This document shows positions 1 through 9,200 of a stretch of 64,000 bases of DNA, one piece after another. This stretch comes from Methylobacterium sp. 77 (GTDB lineage: Bacteria; Pseudomonadota; Alphaproteobacteria; Rhizobiales; Beijerinckiaceae). The position numbers and the translations under genes were made by a program. Below the pieces are notes generated by a model. The model was given only the letters and a program-made list of their open reading frames with translations, had not been told where the DNA came from and ran no database searches. The stretch is taken from the NCBI RefSeq assembly GCF_000372825.1, contig NZ_KB910516.1, positions 4,282,011 to 4,346,010 on the forward strand, written 5' to 3'. The number at the start of each line of letters is the position of its first letter. The stretch's first letter is position 1.

Positions 1-15
1 CAAACGCTTTCGCGG

Positions 16-237
16 CTATGACCAAACGCGATGACGCGACAGTGCGGCAGGCGCCGCCGATATGTGTTCCGCCGCATCGGGACTGGCGATGAAGCTCAGC
101 TTTCCGAACTCCCAGCCTTCGATCCAATCCTCCAGCTCGGCGGAACCGTCGCGGCACGGGCAATTGTCGATGGTCTCGCCACGCCCATAGGCTCGCAAAC
201 CCAGCCAGTACCAATCCGGGGGCGAGGCGGTCTTCAT
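16..237 (-). CDS. Rmf/CrpP-fold small protein
   Basis: This 73-residue protein carries a ribosome-modulation-factor-like pattern: an aromatic-rich start (WYWLGLRAYGRG), a central NCPC segment and then WIEGWEFG. In classical Rmf the pattern is A-x-x-x-G...NPY...W-x-x-GW, and Rmf binds ribosomes in stationary phase. Here NCPC replaces NPY, so the family is likely but the ribosome role is inferred. The ATG has a good upstream AGGGAG. The gene lies about 100 bp beyond the 3' end of ada on the same strand and may be co-transcribed with it. The tail after about residue 50 is not recognisable. Confidence 0.65.
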   Translation of the reverse strand: MKTASPPDWYWLGLRAYGRGETIDNCPCRDGSAELEDWIEGWEFGKLSFIASPDAAEHISAAPAALSRHRVWS

Positions 238-340
238 GGCAGTCTCCCTCTTCGAGGAAGCTCATGCCATGGGGTAGGAGACCGTCACATCCTCCAGATG
301 GGGGAGCGCGATCATTGGTATCAGGTCGCGAGTTGCCGGA

Positions 341-1405
341 TCAGCCCGCGACGCCTTCGCGGGACAGCAGGTCGCGCTTGCGCTCGACACCCCAGCGATA
401 GCCCGAGAGCGAGCCGTCCGAGCGGACCACCCGATGGCAGGGAATCGCCACGGCGAGGGCGTTGGCGCCGCACGCCCGCGCCACGGCTCGGGTCGCTGCC
501 GGCGCGCCGATGGCTCGAGCGACGTCGGCATAGGTCGCTGTGGTGCCGACGGGGATCTTGCGCAGGGCGGTCCAGACCCGCTGCTGGAAGGCGGTCCCGC
601 CGATATCGAGCGGCAAATCGAGGCCGCGCGCGGGCGCCTCGACGAAACCCACCACCTGCGCCATCCAGGCTTCGAATGTGGGTTCGCCGCCGATCAGTTC
701 GGCCTTCGGAAAACGGTCCTGGAGATCGCGGGCGAGAATATCGGGATCATCCCCGAGAAGGATGGCACAGACGCCCTTGCCGGTCGCCGCCACCAGGATG
801 GCGCCGAGCGCGCATTGGCCGATGGCGAACCGGATCGCGACGCCTTCGCCGCCGGAGCGATAGACCTTCGGCGCCATGCCGAGGCGCTCGGCGGCGTCGG
901 CGTAGAACTGGCTCAGCGAGGCGTAGCCGGCCCCGTAGATCGCTTGAGTGACCGAATTGGCCTGTCTCAGCCCCGCGGCGAGACCCTGCGCACGTCGTGC
1001 CGCCGCATAGGCTTTCGGCGTTACGCCGGTGACCGTTCTGAAGACGCGGTGGAAATGGAAAGCACTCAGGCCGGCCGCCTTCGCCAAGGCGTCGAGGCGA
1101 GGCACCGCCTCGGCTTCGTCGATGAGGCGGCAGGCGCGGGCGATGGCCTCGGCCCGGCGGGCATCGAGGCTCGGCTCGTTGGGCCGGCAGCGCTTGCAGG
1201 CGCGGAAGCCGGCGGCCTCCGCCTCGGCGCAGGTGGCATGAAAGCTGACATTCTCGCGCCGCGCGGCACGCGCGGCACAACTCGGCCGGCAATACACGCC
1301 GGTGGTACGGACCGCGTAAACGAAACGGCCATCGGCCGCTTCGTCGCGGGCAGCCAGGGCTGCCCACCGCTCGGCATCGTCGGTCATGAAGGCGGCAACG
1401 GCCAT
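341..1405 (-). CDS. ada: Ada: bifunctional methylphosphotriester/O6-methylguanine methyltransferase and transcriptional activator
   Basis: Ada repairs alkylated DNA by irreversible methyl transfer to cysteines and then activates the adaptive response. All parts are visible in 354 residues. The N-terminal zinc site uses Cys39, Cys43, Cys70 and Cys73 (CRPSC and CKRC), where Cys39 would accept the phosphotriester methyl. An AraC-type helix-turn-helix follows at about 85-180 (FHFHRVFRTVTGVTPKAY). The C-terminal MGMT domain holds the active-site PCHRVVRSDG near residue 320. Length and domain order match E. coli Ada. The first ATG is used; a second Met at residue 7 is possible. No alkB or alkA neighbour is present. 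Confidence 0.95.
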   Translation of the reverse strand: MAVAAFMTDDAERWAALAARDEAADGRFVYAVRTTGVYCRPSCAARAARRENVSFHATCAEAEAAGFRACKRCRPNEPSLDARRAEAIARACRLIDEAEAVPRLDALAKAAGLSAFHFHRVFRTVTGVTPKAYAAARRAQGLAAGLRQANSVTQAIYGAGYASLSQFYADAAERLGMAPKVYRSGGEGVAIRFAIGQCALGAILVAATGKGVCAILLGDDPDILARDLQDRFPKAELIGGEPTFEAWMAQVVGFVEAPARGLDLPLDIGGTAFQQRVWTALRKIPVGTTATYADVARAIGAPAATRAVARACGANALAVAIPCHRVVRSDGSLSGYRWGVERKRDLLSREGVAG

Positions 1406-1453
1406 GGCGTCGAACTCTCGAGCGGAGGAAGGTGGCGCAGCGGATGCGCCGTG

Positions 1454-1803
1454 TCATGTCGTCATCCTGGCTCCGAAGGCCGAGGATCGCATCCCGGTTC
1501 TTGCTCCGGCTTTCGCTTTACACGCTCCTGCCGTCCTCGGTTCACCGACAGGTTTCGCTCTCGCCGGTGGCCGCGCCATGAAATGCGCCACCTTGTGCAT
1601 GCAGAGCGCGAACAATCCCGCGATGGCGACCATGGCGGCATCAACCAGAGGAAGGCAGGGTCGAACCGCAGCAATGCGCTCGGCGAGGGAGCGGCGGCGG
1701 CGATCGGATCCGCCGGGGCGACGGCGCCGAACAGGGAGGCGTTGGCGATGGCCCTGTCTCGCCATGCGGCCCGATGAGGCCGGAACAGCGGAACGACGGT
1801 CAT
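1454..1803 (-). pseudogene. possible frameshifted small membrane protein
   Basis: An ATG at 1803 opens a reading frame starting MTVVPLFRPHRAAWRDR and continuing through an Ala/Pro-rich stretch. The same frame then becomes unlikely sequence. The neighbouring frame, ending at 1454, carries a natural-looking segment (LPLVDAAMVAIAGLFALCMH, then KVAHFMA) with a membrane-helix character. Joining the two frames near 1685 would give a coherent protein of about 115 residues with a cytoplasmic start and one membrane segment. I cannot name a family. This could be a real one-base lesion, a sequencing error or chance. Confidence 0.3.
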
Positions 1804-2352
1804 CAAGAGCTTAGGCGACGAAGAAGGCGCGGATTTTCTAATCCGCGCGGCCCGGCGGCAGCATGGCGCATCCCAATCCCGAAGAGCGAGCAAAAGCTGC
1901 TGCACGACGAGGCTCGATGTTTCAGGTCGTCATAGGTTGGCGGAGGTGCAAAGACAGCAGCTCTCCAGATCGTGTTGTGACATCGTCTGGCAAAGACTGT
2001 ACCGCCATTGCAGGTGCTATATTTGGATCTGTTTTATTTCAAACGTTGATTTTCTTACTTTAGCTTCGCCGTGCTTAGCGATTCGCCAGGGGCGATTACG
2101 CTCGGTCCGGCAAGATGGTTTTCAACGAACCGCCGAGTGACGCTTGCTGCCATGCGTGCGGCCCGTTTGCGATTTCTGTTGTCGCCTGCTGACGCACGTC
2201 ACGGGCATGCGCCGTGAACGGCTGGGTCCACCACCCGACATCCTCGCAAACCGCTTCCGCACGAACGAGCCGGAATTTTAATCCGTGGTATATTGTATGC
2301 CTTGAATTTTGATGCATGATGGTCGAATCGACGAGACGAACCACCAACAAGA
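1804..2352. other. intergenic region, locally AT-rich
   Basis: No convincing gene is present. The stretch around 1990-2060 is clearly richer in A and T than the rest of the window and could hold promoter elements or decayed sequence. The last 70 bases carry a candidate operator upstream of the oxalate/formate-type transporter gene. No terminator or RNA gene was recognised. Confidence 0.5.
2287..2301. promoter_or_regulatory. palindromic candidate operator upstream of the OxlT-type gene
   Basis: GGTATA-TTG-TATGCC is an inverted repeat with five of six arm positions matching. It is centred about 60 bp before the transporter start. Size and composition resemble GntR-type operators, but no regulator gene is adjacent, so the binding protein is unknown. 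Confidence 0.3.
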
Positions 2353-3672
2353 ATGGATTCAGGGATGGAACGACAGGACCCACCGTCCGCCAAGTGGCGG
2401 CAACTCGCCTTCGGCGTCCTCTGCATGGCGATGATCGCCAACCTGCAATACGGATGGACGCTGTTCGTCGATCCGATCGACGCCAAGTTCCACTGGGGCC
2501 GCGCTGCCATCCAGTTCGCCTTCACCATATTCGTCGCCACCGAGACCTGGCTTGTACCGGTCGAAGCCTGGTTCGTGGACCGCTACGGCCCGCGCATCGT
2601 CGTCTGCTTCGGCGGCGTGATGATCGCGCTGGCCTGGCTCATCAACTCTCAGGCGTCTTCGCTCTGGATGCTCTATGCCGGCTCCGTGATCGGCGGGATC
2701 GGTGCCGGATCGGTTTACGGAACCTGCGTCGGCAACGCGCTGAAATGGTTTCCGCACCGGCGCGGCCTCGCCGCCGGTGCCACGGCGGCCGGTTTCGGTG
2801 CCGGAGCCGCGGTCACGGTGGTGCCGATCGCCAAGATGATCGCCAGCAGCGGTTACCAGGACGCGTTCCTGTATTTCGGCCTCGGTCAGGGCGCCATCGT
2901 CGTGCTGCTGTCGTTCTTCCTGCGCAAGCCCTCCGTCGCCGTGCCGATGCAGCGCAAGAGTCTGCGCCTGCCGCAGACCAAGGTCGACCGCACCCCGCGA
3001 GAGGTCGTGCGCACGCCGGTCTTCTGGGTGATGTACGTCATCTTCGTGATGGTGGCCTCGGGTGGATTGATGGCCGCGGCGCAGATCGCGCCCATCGCCC
3101 ACGACTTCAAGGTCGCGGATGTCCCCGTCAGCCTGTTCGGCCTGCAGATGGCGGCGCTGACCTTCGCGATCTCCCTCGATCGGATTTTCGACGGGTTCGG
3201 ACGTCCGTTCTTCGGCTTCGTTTCCGATACGATCGGGCGCGAGAATACGATGTTCATCGCCTTCTCCACCGCGGCCGCGGCGATCATCCTGCTCTTGAGC
3301 TACGGCTCCAACCCGCTGGTCTTCGTGTTCTCGACAGCGATCTATTTCGGCGTCTTCGGCGAGATCTACTCGCTGTTTCCCGCAACCTGCGGCGACACGT
3401 TCGGCTCCACCTTCGCCACGACCAATGCCGGGTTGCTCTACACCGCCAAGGGGACTGCCTCGTTCCTCGTGCCTGTGGCGAGCATCATCTCGGCGACTTA
3501 TGGCTGGTCGGCGGTGTTCTCGATCATCATCGGGCTGAACGTGGCGGCCGCCGTGCTCGCGATGTTCGTCCTCCGGCCGATGCGGGCACGCTACCTCGCG
3601 CAAGGCCCGGCTCTTGCTCTGGAAACGACCGAGGAATCCGGGCCTGCCCGCCTCGCACGGAATCCGGTCTGA
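2353..3672 (+). CDS. oxlT: oxalate/formate-type MFS antiporter
   Basis: This 439-residue major-facilitator protein has about twelve membrane segments. It resembles the OxlT family, which exchanges external oxalate for formate across the inner membrane. The start region (QLAFGVLCMAMIANLQYGWT) is typical of OxlT. An Arg in LDRIFDGFGRP (residue 277) and a Lys in YTAKGTASF (residue 366) sit where Oxalobacter OxlT has its two substrate-binding basic residues. Many methylobacteria grow on oxalate, which fits. No oxalate catabolic genes lie nearby, so the substrate is inferred. The first ATG is used, though its ribosome-binding site is weak; Met5 is an alternative. Confidence 0.8.
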   Translation: MDSGMERQDPPSAKWRQLAFGVLCMAMIANLQYGWTLFVDPIDAKFHWGRAAIQFAFTIFVATETWLVPVEAWFVDRYGPRIVVCFGGVMIALAWLINSQASSLWMLYAGSVIGGIGAGSVYGTCVGNALKWFPHRRGLAAGATAAGFGAGAAVTVVPIAKMIASSGYQDAFLYFGLGQGAIVVLLSFFLRKPSVAVPMQRKSLRLPQTKVDRTPREVVRTPVFWVMYVIFVMVASGGLMAAAQIAPIAHDFKVADVPVSLFGLQMAALTFAISLDRIFDGFGRPFFGFVSDTIGRENTMFIAFSTAAAAIILLLSYGSNPLVFVFSTAIYFGVFGEIYSLFPATCGDTFGSTFATTNAGLLYTAKGTASFLVPVASIISATYGWSAVFSIIIGLNVAAAVLAMFVLRPMRARYLAQGPALALETTEESGPARLARNPV

Positions 3673-3763
3673 TCCGTCCGGGTCGCGTCGCCGGGCCGGC
3701 CATCGACGATCCGGCTCCCTCGGGGAGGGGGCCGGGAATGCCCCCGACCCCTTGAGGTCCGTC

Positions 3764-3949
3764 ATGCACCTTGCCGCCATCCTGGCGCTTCAGAGCGTTC
3801 CCTTCGCGGGCCTGATCCTGGCCGGGGGAGAGGACAGGGACCTGTTCACTGTCGTCTACATCGCGGCCCTCGGCCTGATCCTGGCCCTGGACACCCTGCT
3901 CGGCGGCACGTTCGAGATCGCCACGGCTTTCGGAGGCGGGGTCCGCTGA
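3764..3949 (+). CDS. small two-helix membrane protein, unknown function
   Basis: This 61-residue hydrophobic protein has two probable membrane helices (AAILALQSVPFAGLILAG and LFTVVYIAALGLILALDTLL) joined by a short charged loop (GEDRD). The ATG follows a GAGG about seven bases upstream. It starts 91 bp after the OxlT-type gene on the same strand and could share its transcript, so an accessory role to that transporter is possible but unproven. I do not recognise a family. Confidence 0.55.
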   Translation: MHLAAILALQSVPFAGLILAGGEDRDLFTVVYIAALGLILALDTLLGGTFEIATAFGGGVR

Positions 3950-4148
3950 GCAGGCTCGCGTCGGCAAGCCGATGCTTCACATCGCCGAGGCATCTGACGT
4001 GTCGCAGGTTTCGGTCCGCAAAACTGGTGACCGCTTTTCCTGAACCTGCCGAGAGGCGCCTGCGCCCGCTCTCCTCGAACCGCCTCGACGATCCGCGTAT
4101 CAACCCCGTCGAGGCGTCCCGCCCGGTACCGGACGGGACGAGTTCGCG

Positions 4149-5822
4149 TCAGGCGGCGCGGACGGTTGCGAGGAAGCGAGAGACCTCCGCACCGAGATGC
4201 TCGGACTGGCGCGACAGTTCGGAGGCGGCGGACAGGACCTGGCCGGCCGCCATCCCGGTTTCCTCCGAGGCCTGGGCCACGCCGGCAATGTTGCCGGTCA
4301 CCTCATTGGTGCCTGTCGATGCCTGGGCGACGTTGCGGACGATCTCCTGCGTCGCCGCACCCTGTTGTTCCACCGCGGCGGCGATCGAGGCCGCCATGTC
4401 GTCGATCTCGCGGATCCGTCCCGAGATGCCGCCGATCGCCGTGACGGCCTGAGCGGTGACGCCCTGCACCTCGCCGATCTGGCGGCTGATCTCCTCGGTC
4501 GCCTTGGCGGTCTGGGCGGCGAGGGCCTTCACCTCGCTCGCGACCACCGCGAAGCCCCGCCCCGCCGCGCCGGCGCGCGCCGCCTCGATCGTGGCATTGA
4601 GCGCCAGCAGGTTCGTCTGGCTGGCGATCGTCGAGATCATGCCCACCATGTCGCCGATGCGGGCCGACGTGGTCTGCAGGGCCTGGACCAGATGCACGGT
4701 CTGATCGGCCTCGCCCACGGCCGATTGAGCCAGCATGGCCGAACCGGACACCTGGCGACCGATCTCCTGCACCGACGAGCCCAGTTCCTCGGCGGCCGCC
4801 GCGACGGTGTTGACGTTGGTGGCGGCCTCCTCGGCGGCTGCAGCGACGGTGGAGGACTGAGCCGCCGTCTCGTTGGCGCTGGCGGTCATCTGCTGGGCGG
4901 TGGCCTGGAGTTCGGTGGCCGATGAGGACACGGTCCCGACGATACCGCCGACGGCACGCTCGAAGCCGTCGGCTAACTCGATCATCGTGCGCTTGCGCTC
5001 GGCCGCCGCGGCCTCGTCCGCCCCGCGCTTGATTTCGGCTTCCTCGGCGGCCTTGCGGGCGACCATGGCCTTGATGCCCTCGACGGCCTTTCCGACGGCG
5101 CCGATCTCGTCACCGCGGGCGGCTTCCTTGATCTGCGCATCGATCTCGCCCCGGGCCATGCGCTGGAGAACGCTGACGAGGTTGCCGAGCGGGCGGGCGA
5201 CCTGCGCGATGACCGTATAGATGCCGTAGGCGATGGTCAGCGCGGCGAGACCGAGCGCAGCCAGCAAGGTGAGTCGGGTCCAACCGGACGTCGTCTCGGA
5301 GCGCTGGTATTCCGCCTCCACCTCACGCACCTGCAGCGTGGCCAGTTTCGTCAGGTTCGCGTTGGTCGCCTGCAGACTTTTCAGAAGGTCCGCATGCGTC
5401 GTCTCGAAATCCGAACCGTTGCCGGCAGCGATGCGCTTGAGGATCTCGGCCATGATGACGCCGTTCCCGTCGATCCGGCCCTGCAGGTCCTTGGATATGA
5501 TCTGCTCTTCCTGTGTCAGGTAGGTCGCCAGGTAGGCCGACCATTCCTTGGTGACGTTCGAGAGGTCGCGCTCGATCTTCTCCTTGGCCTGGCCCGGCTC
5601 GATCTGACCGCTGCGCAGCGCGCGCGAGACGTTGGTCAAGTCGTCATAGGCATCGCGGATGACGATGAATTGCCGAAGAGGGATGACACGATCTTCGAAG
5701 GTGGTTTTGAGGCTTTGATGACTCCAATGGAGTGCAAGATTAGCGATGCCTGCGGTTGCAAGGAGAACGAGACCGATACAAGCCAGCAATGCTACAAGTC
5801 TAAGCTTGATGGTCATTGTCAT
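4149..5822 (-). CDS. methyl-accepting chemotaxis protein
   Basis: This 557-residue chemoreceptor has an N-terminal membrane helix ([20 protein letters not shown]), a periplasmic four-helix-bundle sensor of about 160 residues, a second membrane helix near residue 200, a HAMP linker and a long cytoplasmic signalling domain. The hairpin tip that binds CheA/CheW is visible as [20 protein letters not shown]. The ligand cannot be read from the sequence. It appears to be a solitary gene with no che genes around it. The in-frame GTG further upstream (5858) is less likely than this ATG, after which MTMTIKLRL begins a typical receptor. An AT-rich stretch at 5895-5935 is the probable promoter. Confidence 0.93.
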   Translation of the reverse strand: MTMTIKLRLVALLACIGLVLLATAGIANLALHWSHQSLKTTFEDRVIPLRQFIVIRDAYDDLTNVSRALRSGQIEPGQAKEKIERDLSNVTKEWSAYLATYLTQEEQIISKDLQGRIDGNGVIMAEILKRIAAGNGSDFETTHADLLKSLQATNANLTKLATLQVREVEAEYQRSETTSGWTRLTLLAALGLAALTIAYGIYTVIAQVARPLGNLVSVLQRMARGEIDAQIKEAARGDEIGAVGKAVEGIKAMVARKAAEEAEIKRGADEAAAAERKRTMIELADGFERAVGGIVGTVSSSATELQATAQQMTASANETAAQSSTVAAAAEEAATNVNTVAAAAEELGSSVQEIGRQVSGSAMLAQSAVGEADQTVHLVQALQTTSARIGDMVGMISTIASQTNLLALNATIEAARAGAAGRGFAVVASEVKALAAQTAKATEEISRQIGEVQGVTAQAVTAIGGISGRIREIDDMAASIAAAVEQQGAATQEIVRNVAQASTGTNEVTGNIAGVAQASEETGMAAGQVLSAASELSRQSEHLGAEVSRFLATVRAA

Positions 5823-6199
5823 TGGTGATGCTTTCAAACTGTGCGGACTAGGTGTCACGAAAAACCGAACTGGTCCGTGACTCTTGGCTCAAGACGCACA
5901 ATATTTATGCAAATTGATTATAATCTCATAAACAGATCGGTTCAGAGGCTGAACAATGAGCGATCTGCGTCAATTGGGCGTCAGGGAAAAGGGAGCGGCA
6001 ACACGGTCCGACGTTGTGTTCAGGCATTCGATAACGGGGATCGAAGAAGACCTGCACAAGGCCGGATCGAGGACGTCGACGACGGTTCTCGATCACCGCG
6101 AGAGCCGCTTTCGTCGACGGGTTCGGGGCGACATCAGCCCCGCCCGTGGGCATCCGGCATCCGAGGCGGCAGGCCGATTTCGACGATCGCCGGTCTCCC
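5823..6199. other. intergenic region
   Basis: This lies between the chemoreceptor start and the panB stop. It holds an AT-rich promoter-like segment at 5895-5935. A plus-strand frame opening at 5956 runs into the panB region and has no family character, so I do not call it a gene. Confidence 0.5.
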
Positions 6200-7024
6200 T
6201 CAGACGGGCTGGTAGGTGTGCTCGTCCGCGGGGAAACGGCCGGCGCGGACCTCTTCGGCATAGGCCTCCACGGCGCCCTCGATCTGCCCGCGCAGGGAGC
6301 CGAAGCGCTTGACGAATTTCGGCACCCTGTCGCTCAGCCCGAGCATGTCCTCGAGCACCAGGATCTGACCGTCGCAGGCGGTGGAAGCACCGATGCCGAT
6401 GGTCACCGTGGTGATCGAGGGCGCCGTGGCGATGGCGCGGGCCACCGGCTCCACGATCCCTTCCATGACGATCGCGAACGCTCCCGCGTCGCTGATCGCC
6501 TGGGCGTCCTGCATCAGCTTACGCTCGCCATCCTCGCCGCGTCCCTGAACGCGAAAGCCGCCCATCGTATTCACGGATTGCGGGGTGAGTCCGATATGGC
6601 CCATGACGGGAATGCCCCGCTCCACCAGAAAGGCCACGGTCTCGGCGAAGCGCGCGCCGCCTTCCATCTTGATCGCGCCGGCGCCGGTCTCCTTCAGCAC
6701 GCGGGCAGCGTTCATGAAGGCCTGTTGCGGGCTCGCCTCGTAAGAGCCGAAGGGCATGTCGACCACGATGAGCGCCTTCGAGGTGCCGCGGATCACGGCC
6801 TGCGCCTGGACGATCATCATCTCCAGCGTCACCGGCAGAGTCGTTTCCATCCCGTGCATGACCATGCCGAGGGAATCACCCACGAGGATGAAGTCGCAAT
6901 GCGGATCGAGGATACCGGCGGTGTGGGCATGGTACGCCGTCAGCGCGATGATCTTGCGCCCCTCGGCCTTCCGCTTGGCAAGGTCCACAGCGCGGATGCG
7001 GCGTGACTGCACGACTTGCGACAT
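6200..7024 (-). CDS. panB: 3-methyl-2-oxobutanoate hydroxymethyltransferase
   Basis: PanB transfers a hydroxymethyl group from methylene-tetrahydrofolate to 3-methyl-2-oxobutanoate, the first committed step of pantothenate and coenzyme A synthesis. The 274-residue length is normal. Family landmarks are present: [14 protein letters not shown] near the start, the metal-binding segment [13 protein letters not shown], and [12 protein letters not shown] in the second half. The ATG at 7024 is chosen over an in-frame TTG three codons upstream. panC is not adjacent. The gene appears to be transcribed alone. Confidence 0.96.
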   Translation of the reverse strand: MSQVVQSRRIRAVDLAKRKAEGRKIIALTAYHAHTAGILDPHCDFILVGDSLGMVMHGMETTLPVTLEMMIVQAQAVIRGTSKALIVVDMPFGSYEASPQQAFMNAARVLKETGAGAIKMEGGARFAETVAFLVERGIPVMGHIGLTPQSVNTMGGFRVQGRGEDGERKLMQDAQAISDAGAFAIVMEGIVEPVARAIATAPSITTVTIGIGASTACDGQILVLEDMLGLSDRVPKFVKRFGSLRGQIEGAVEAYAEEVRAGRFPADEHTYQPV

Positions 7025-7367
7025 CGATCTCAACCCGGTTTGGCAGCCGGCTCAAGGGCCGGAGGCGCGTCGGGGATTTCTATACGCATAGAGCACGTAA
7101 ATCACGCGCCGGAATGACGGTTGTCGTCACCTGTATGATGAGGGCTGGAGAGGCTGACTTCATGTAACATTAGCGATCTCGGCGATGGCGTCGCTCGTAG
7201 TCGCTGCCCTTGCCGGGCGTTTCCTCCCTAGACGTCGGGCCGTCTCCGGTGCCTTTATTCTGCCACAACCGCGGCCGTGTCAACGGGCTGCTTCGGTTCG
7301 CAACCCTCCGGGGCTACTTATTTTGCGAGCTTCCTTTGATCTCCGATCCTTTCTCCTGTGGCATACC
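7025..7367. other. intergenic region
   Basis: This lies between the panB start and the end of the CcdA-like gene. I see no credible gene, hairpin terminator or RNA motif in it. It must contain the panB promoter and the end of the redox-module transcript. Confidence 0.45.
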
Positions 7368-8087
7368 TTAGAAACGGGTCGTCAAAGCGTTCAGCCAATC
7401 GGGCGATGCAGCCACGAGCGCCGTCTCTAGTCGTTTATCGAGCCCGGTCAGGATCGCGAATCCGGTGACCACGAGGACGATCCCGAGCAGAGCCTTCAGG
7501 CCCTTGCCCGCCTGGATCATCCGCGTTCGCCACGCCATCAGCACCTGGCGCGACAGCAGCCCTAGGACGAGCAGGGGCAGGGCGGCACCGAGGCCGAAGA
7601 CCAGCATGGTGAAGGCCACCTGCACCAGGTCCTTGCCCTGAGCGGCGAGCAGAGAGGCAGCGCCGAGGGTCGGTCCGACACAGGGGCTCCACACCGCGCC
7701 GAGGAGGAGGCCAACGGCGAACTGACCCGCGAGGCCCGTCGAGGCAAAGCCGCCGAAACGCCGCTCCGCCCAATCGCTGAGCGGCCCGCCGGCGGTGGCG
7801 AGGCGGATCTGGAGAGCGGGCAGGATGAGGATCGTCCCGACCGCGACGAGCAGGACGGCCGCGACCGGGCGAAAGACATCGCCATCGAGCCCGAGGCTGA
7901 AGCCGATCGTCGCCACGAACAGGCCGAGCGCCACAAAGGATAGAGCGAGTCCTGCCGCGAGGGCGACCGGGCCGAATCTATGCTCCGAGGCCGCTGCGCC
8001 GAGCACGAGGGGAAGCAGGGGGAGAACGCACGGCGACAGGATGGTGAGCAGGCCGGCGAGGAAGGCGAGCCCGAGCGTGGCATTCAT
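7368..8087 (-). CDS. CcdA/DsbD-type transmembrane electron transporter
   Basis: This 239-residue inner-membrane protein has about six helices. It belongs to the CcdA family, which carries electrons from cytoplasmic thioredoxin to periplasmic thiol proteins. The two redox cysteines sit in the expected helix contexts: Cys20 in LSPCVLPLLPLVLG and Cys136 in WSPCVGPTLGAAS. It is the last gene of a five-gene minus-strand run, 34 bp after a periplasmic thioredoxin gene. That neighbour suggests it recharges this module rather than general cytochrome c maturation. No cytochrome-maturation genes are nearby. Confidence 0.88.
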   Translation of the reverse strand: MNATLGLAFLAGLLTILSPCVLPLLPLVLGAAASEHRFGPVALAAGLALSFVALGLFVATIGFSLGLDGDVFRPVAAVLLVAVGTILILPALQIRLATAGGPLSDWAERRFGGFASTGLAGQFAVGLLLGAVWSPCVGPTLGAASLLAAQGKDLVQVAFTMLVFGLGAALPLLVLGLLSRQVLMAWRTRMIQAGKGLKALLGIVLVVTGFAILTGLDKRLETALVAASPDWLNALTTRF

Positions 8088-8121
8088 GGCGTCGACGCCC
8101 GTTTCGATCTCGACCGCTGCC

Positions 8122-8508
8122 CTAGAGACCTTTCTCCACCAGCGACTCGATCCATTCCGCCTGCGTCTCTCCCACCGAGCGACCGACTTCTTCGCGTCCC
8201 TTGAAGGCGATCAGCGTGCTCTGCATACGCGCCTCGAACCGGCGCATCAGGGCCTTCTGCGTATCGAAGTCGATTTCGTAGATGGCGAGATCCTTGAAGC
8301 GCGGCTGATCGGACAGCGCCTTCAGGATCGGCCGCTGCGTCTTGCAAATCGGGCACCACGGCGCCGTCACTTCCACGATGATCGGTCGCCCGGCGGCCTG
8401 GGCCGCATTGAAGGCGGCCTCGTCGAAAGGCTCGGCGGCGGATGCCGAGCGAGGCATGACCGTGGCGAACAAGGCCGCCGTGAGGAGGATGGCGCGACGG
8501 CTGATCAT
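8122..8508 (-). CDS. exported thioredoxin-fold protein
   Basis: This 128-residue protein has an N-terminal export signal containing a twin arginine (MISRRAILLTAALFATVM, then ASA-A) and one thioredoxin domain. The active site is APWCPICKTQ (Cys52, Cys55). The upstream in-frame Met does not resemble a signal start, so MISRR is chosen. Placed between the CcdA-like gene and a rhodanese-like gene, it probably passes reducing power from the membrane transporter to periplasmic partners of the module. That partnership is inferred from gene order. Confidence 0.85.
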   Translation of the reverse strand: MISRRAILLTAALFATVMPRSASAAEPFDEAAFNAAQAAGRPIIVEVTAPWCPICKTQRPILKALSDQPRFKDLAIYEIDFDTQKALMRRFEARMQSTLIAFKGREEVGRSVGETQAEWIESLVEKGL

Positions 8509-8582
8509 CGGGGATGTCTCGGTTGGTGGCTGTGCAGGTCGGAACCGGCCGCGATCCGCGGACCGGCTCGTCACTCCCATCG

Positions 8583-9185
8583 TTATCGCTGCGCCTCGCC
8601 GACAGGCTTGGCGGCCCAGGCGGGATCGACTTTCAGGATCGTGGTGTCGTGCGTGTCCTGCCAGCCTTCGACCCCTTCGGCGAACCAGTAAACTCGAGAA
8701 TAGCCGTTCTGTACGAGCCGCTTTCCAGCATTCCAGCTACCCCAGCATTCGGGATGGCAGAAGGTCACTACCGGTTTCGACTTGTCGCCGCCGGTCAGAT
8801 CCGCGACGCGGGCGAGAAACTGCGTCTCCCGTGCGGGATCCATCGGCGCAGCGCCCGCGCCCGGCATCCAGAGGCTGCCCGGGATCGAGCGGTGGGCTGG
8901 CAACCAGGGCCTGTCGGCGGGGAACCCCACCGGCTTCTGGTCCGCCAGCGCCACGTCGATCATCACCGGCTTCTCGGCGGCGACGAGCGTATCGAGAGCG
9001 TCGATGTCGACCACGGTCGCGCCTTTCAGCGTCTTCGGGGTGTAGCCCTTGGGCGCCCCGGTCCAGTAGCCTTCCGGCTCCGGCACGTTGACCGGTGAAT
9101 CGGCGGGACCCGCCGCCCGGACGGGAGCGATGGCGCCCGACAGGGAGACGAGAGCGAGCGCGGCGGCTCCGATGATGCGGATCAT
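8583..9185 (-). CDS. PQQ-dependent catabolism-associated rhodanese-like Cys/Trp-motif protein
   Basis: This protein of about 200 residues has a signal peptide (IIGAAALALVSLSGAIAPVRA) and a rhodanese-like fold. Its hallmark is FCHPECWGSWNAGKRL, two cysteines three residues apart followed by Trp. The family is annotated as the 'CXXCW motif' protein associated with PQQ-dependent catabolism and is usually found near quinoprotein alcohol dehydrogenases. Its biochemical role is not established. A start at 9194 would sit directly on the AGGAGG, so the ATG at 9185, about ten bases downstream, is preferred. It lies 15 bp after the SoxYZ-like gene. Confidence 0.87.
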   Translation of the reverse strand: MIRIIGAAALALVSLSGAIAPVRAAGPADSPVNVPEPEGYWTGAPKGYTPKTLKGATVVDIDALDTLVAAEKPVMIDVALADQKPVGFPADRPWLPAHRSIPGSLWMPGAGAAPMDPARETQFLARVADLTGGDKSKPVVTFCHPECWGSWNAGKRLVQNGYSRVYWFAEGVEGWQDTHDTTILKVDPAWAAKPVGEAQR

Positions 9186-9200
9186 GATCGGCATCCCTCC

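Noticed and set aside
2359..3780. Long minus-strand open frame opposite the OxlT-type gene
   Set aside because: Composition is Arg/Asp/Glu/Gly-rich with no family resemblance; it is the expected antisense shadow of a high-GC gene.
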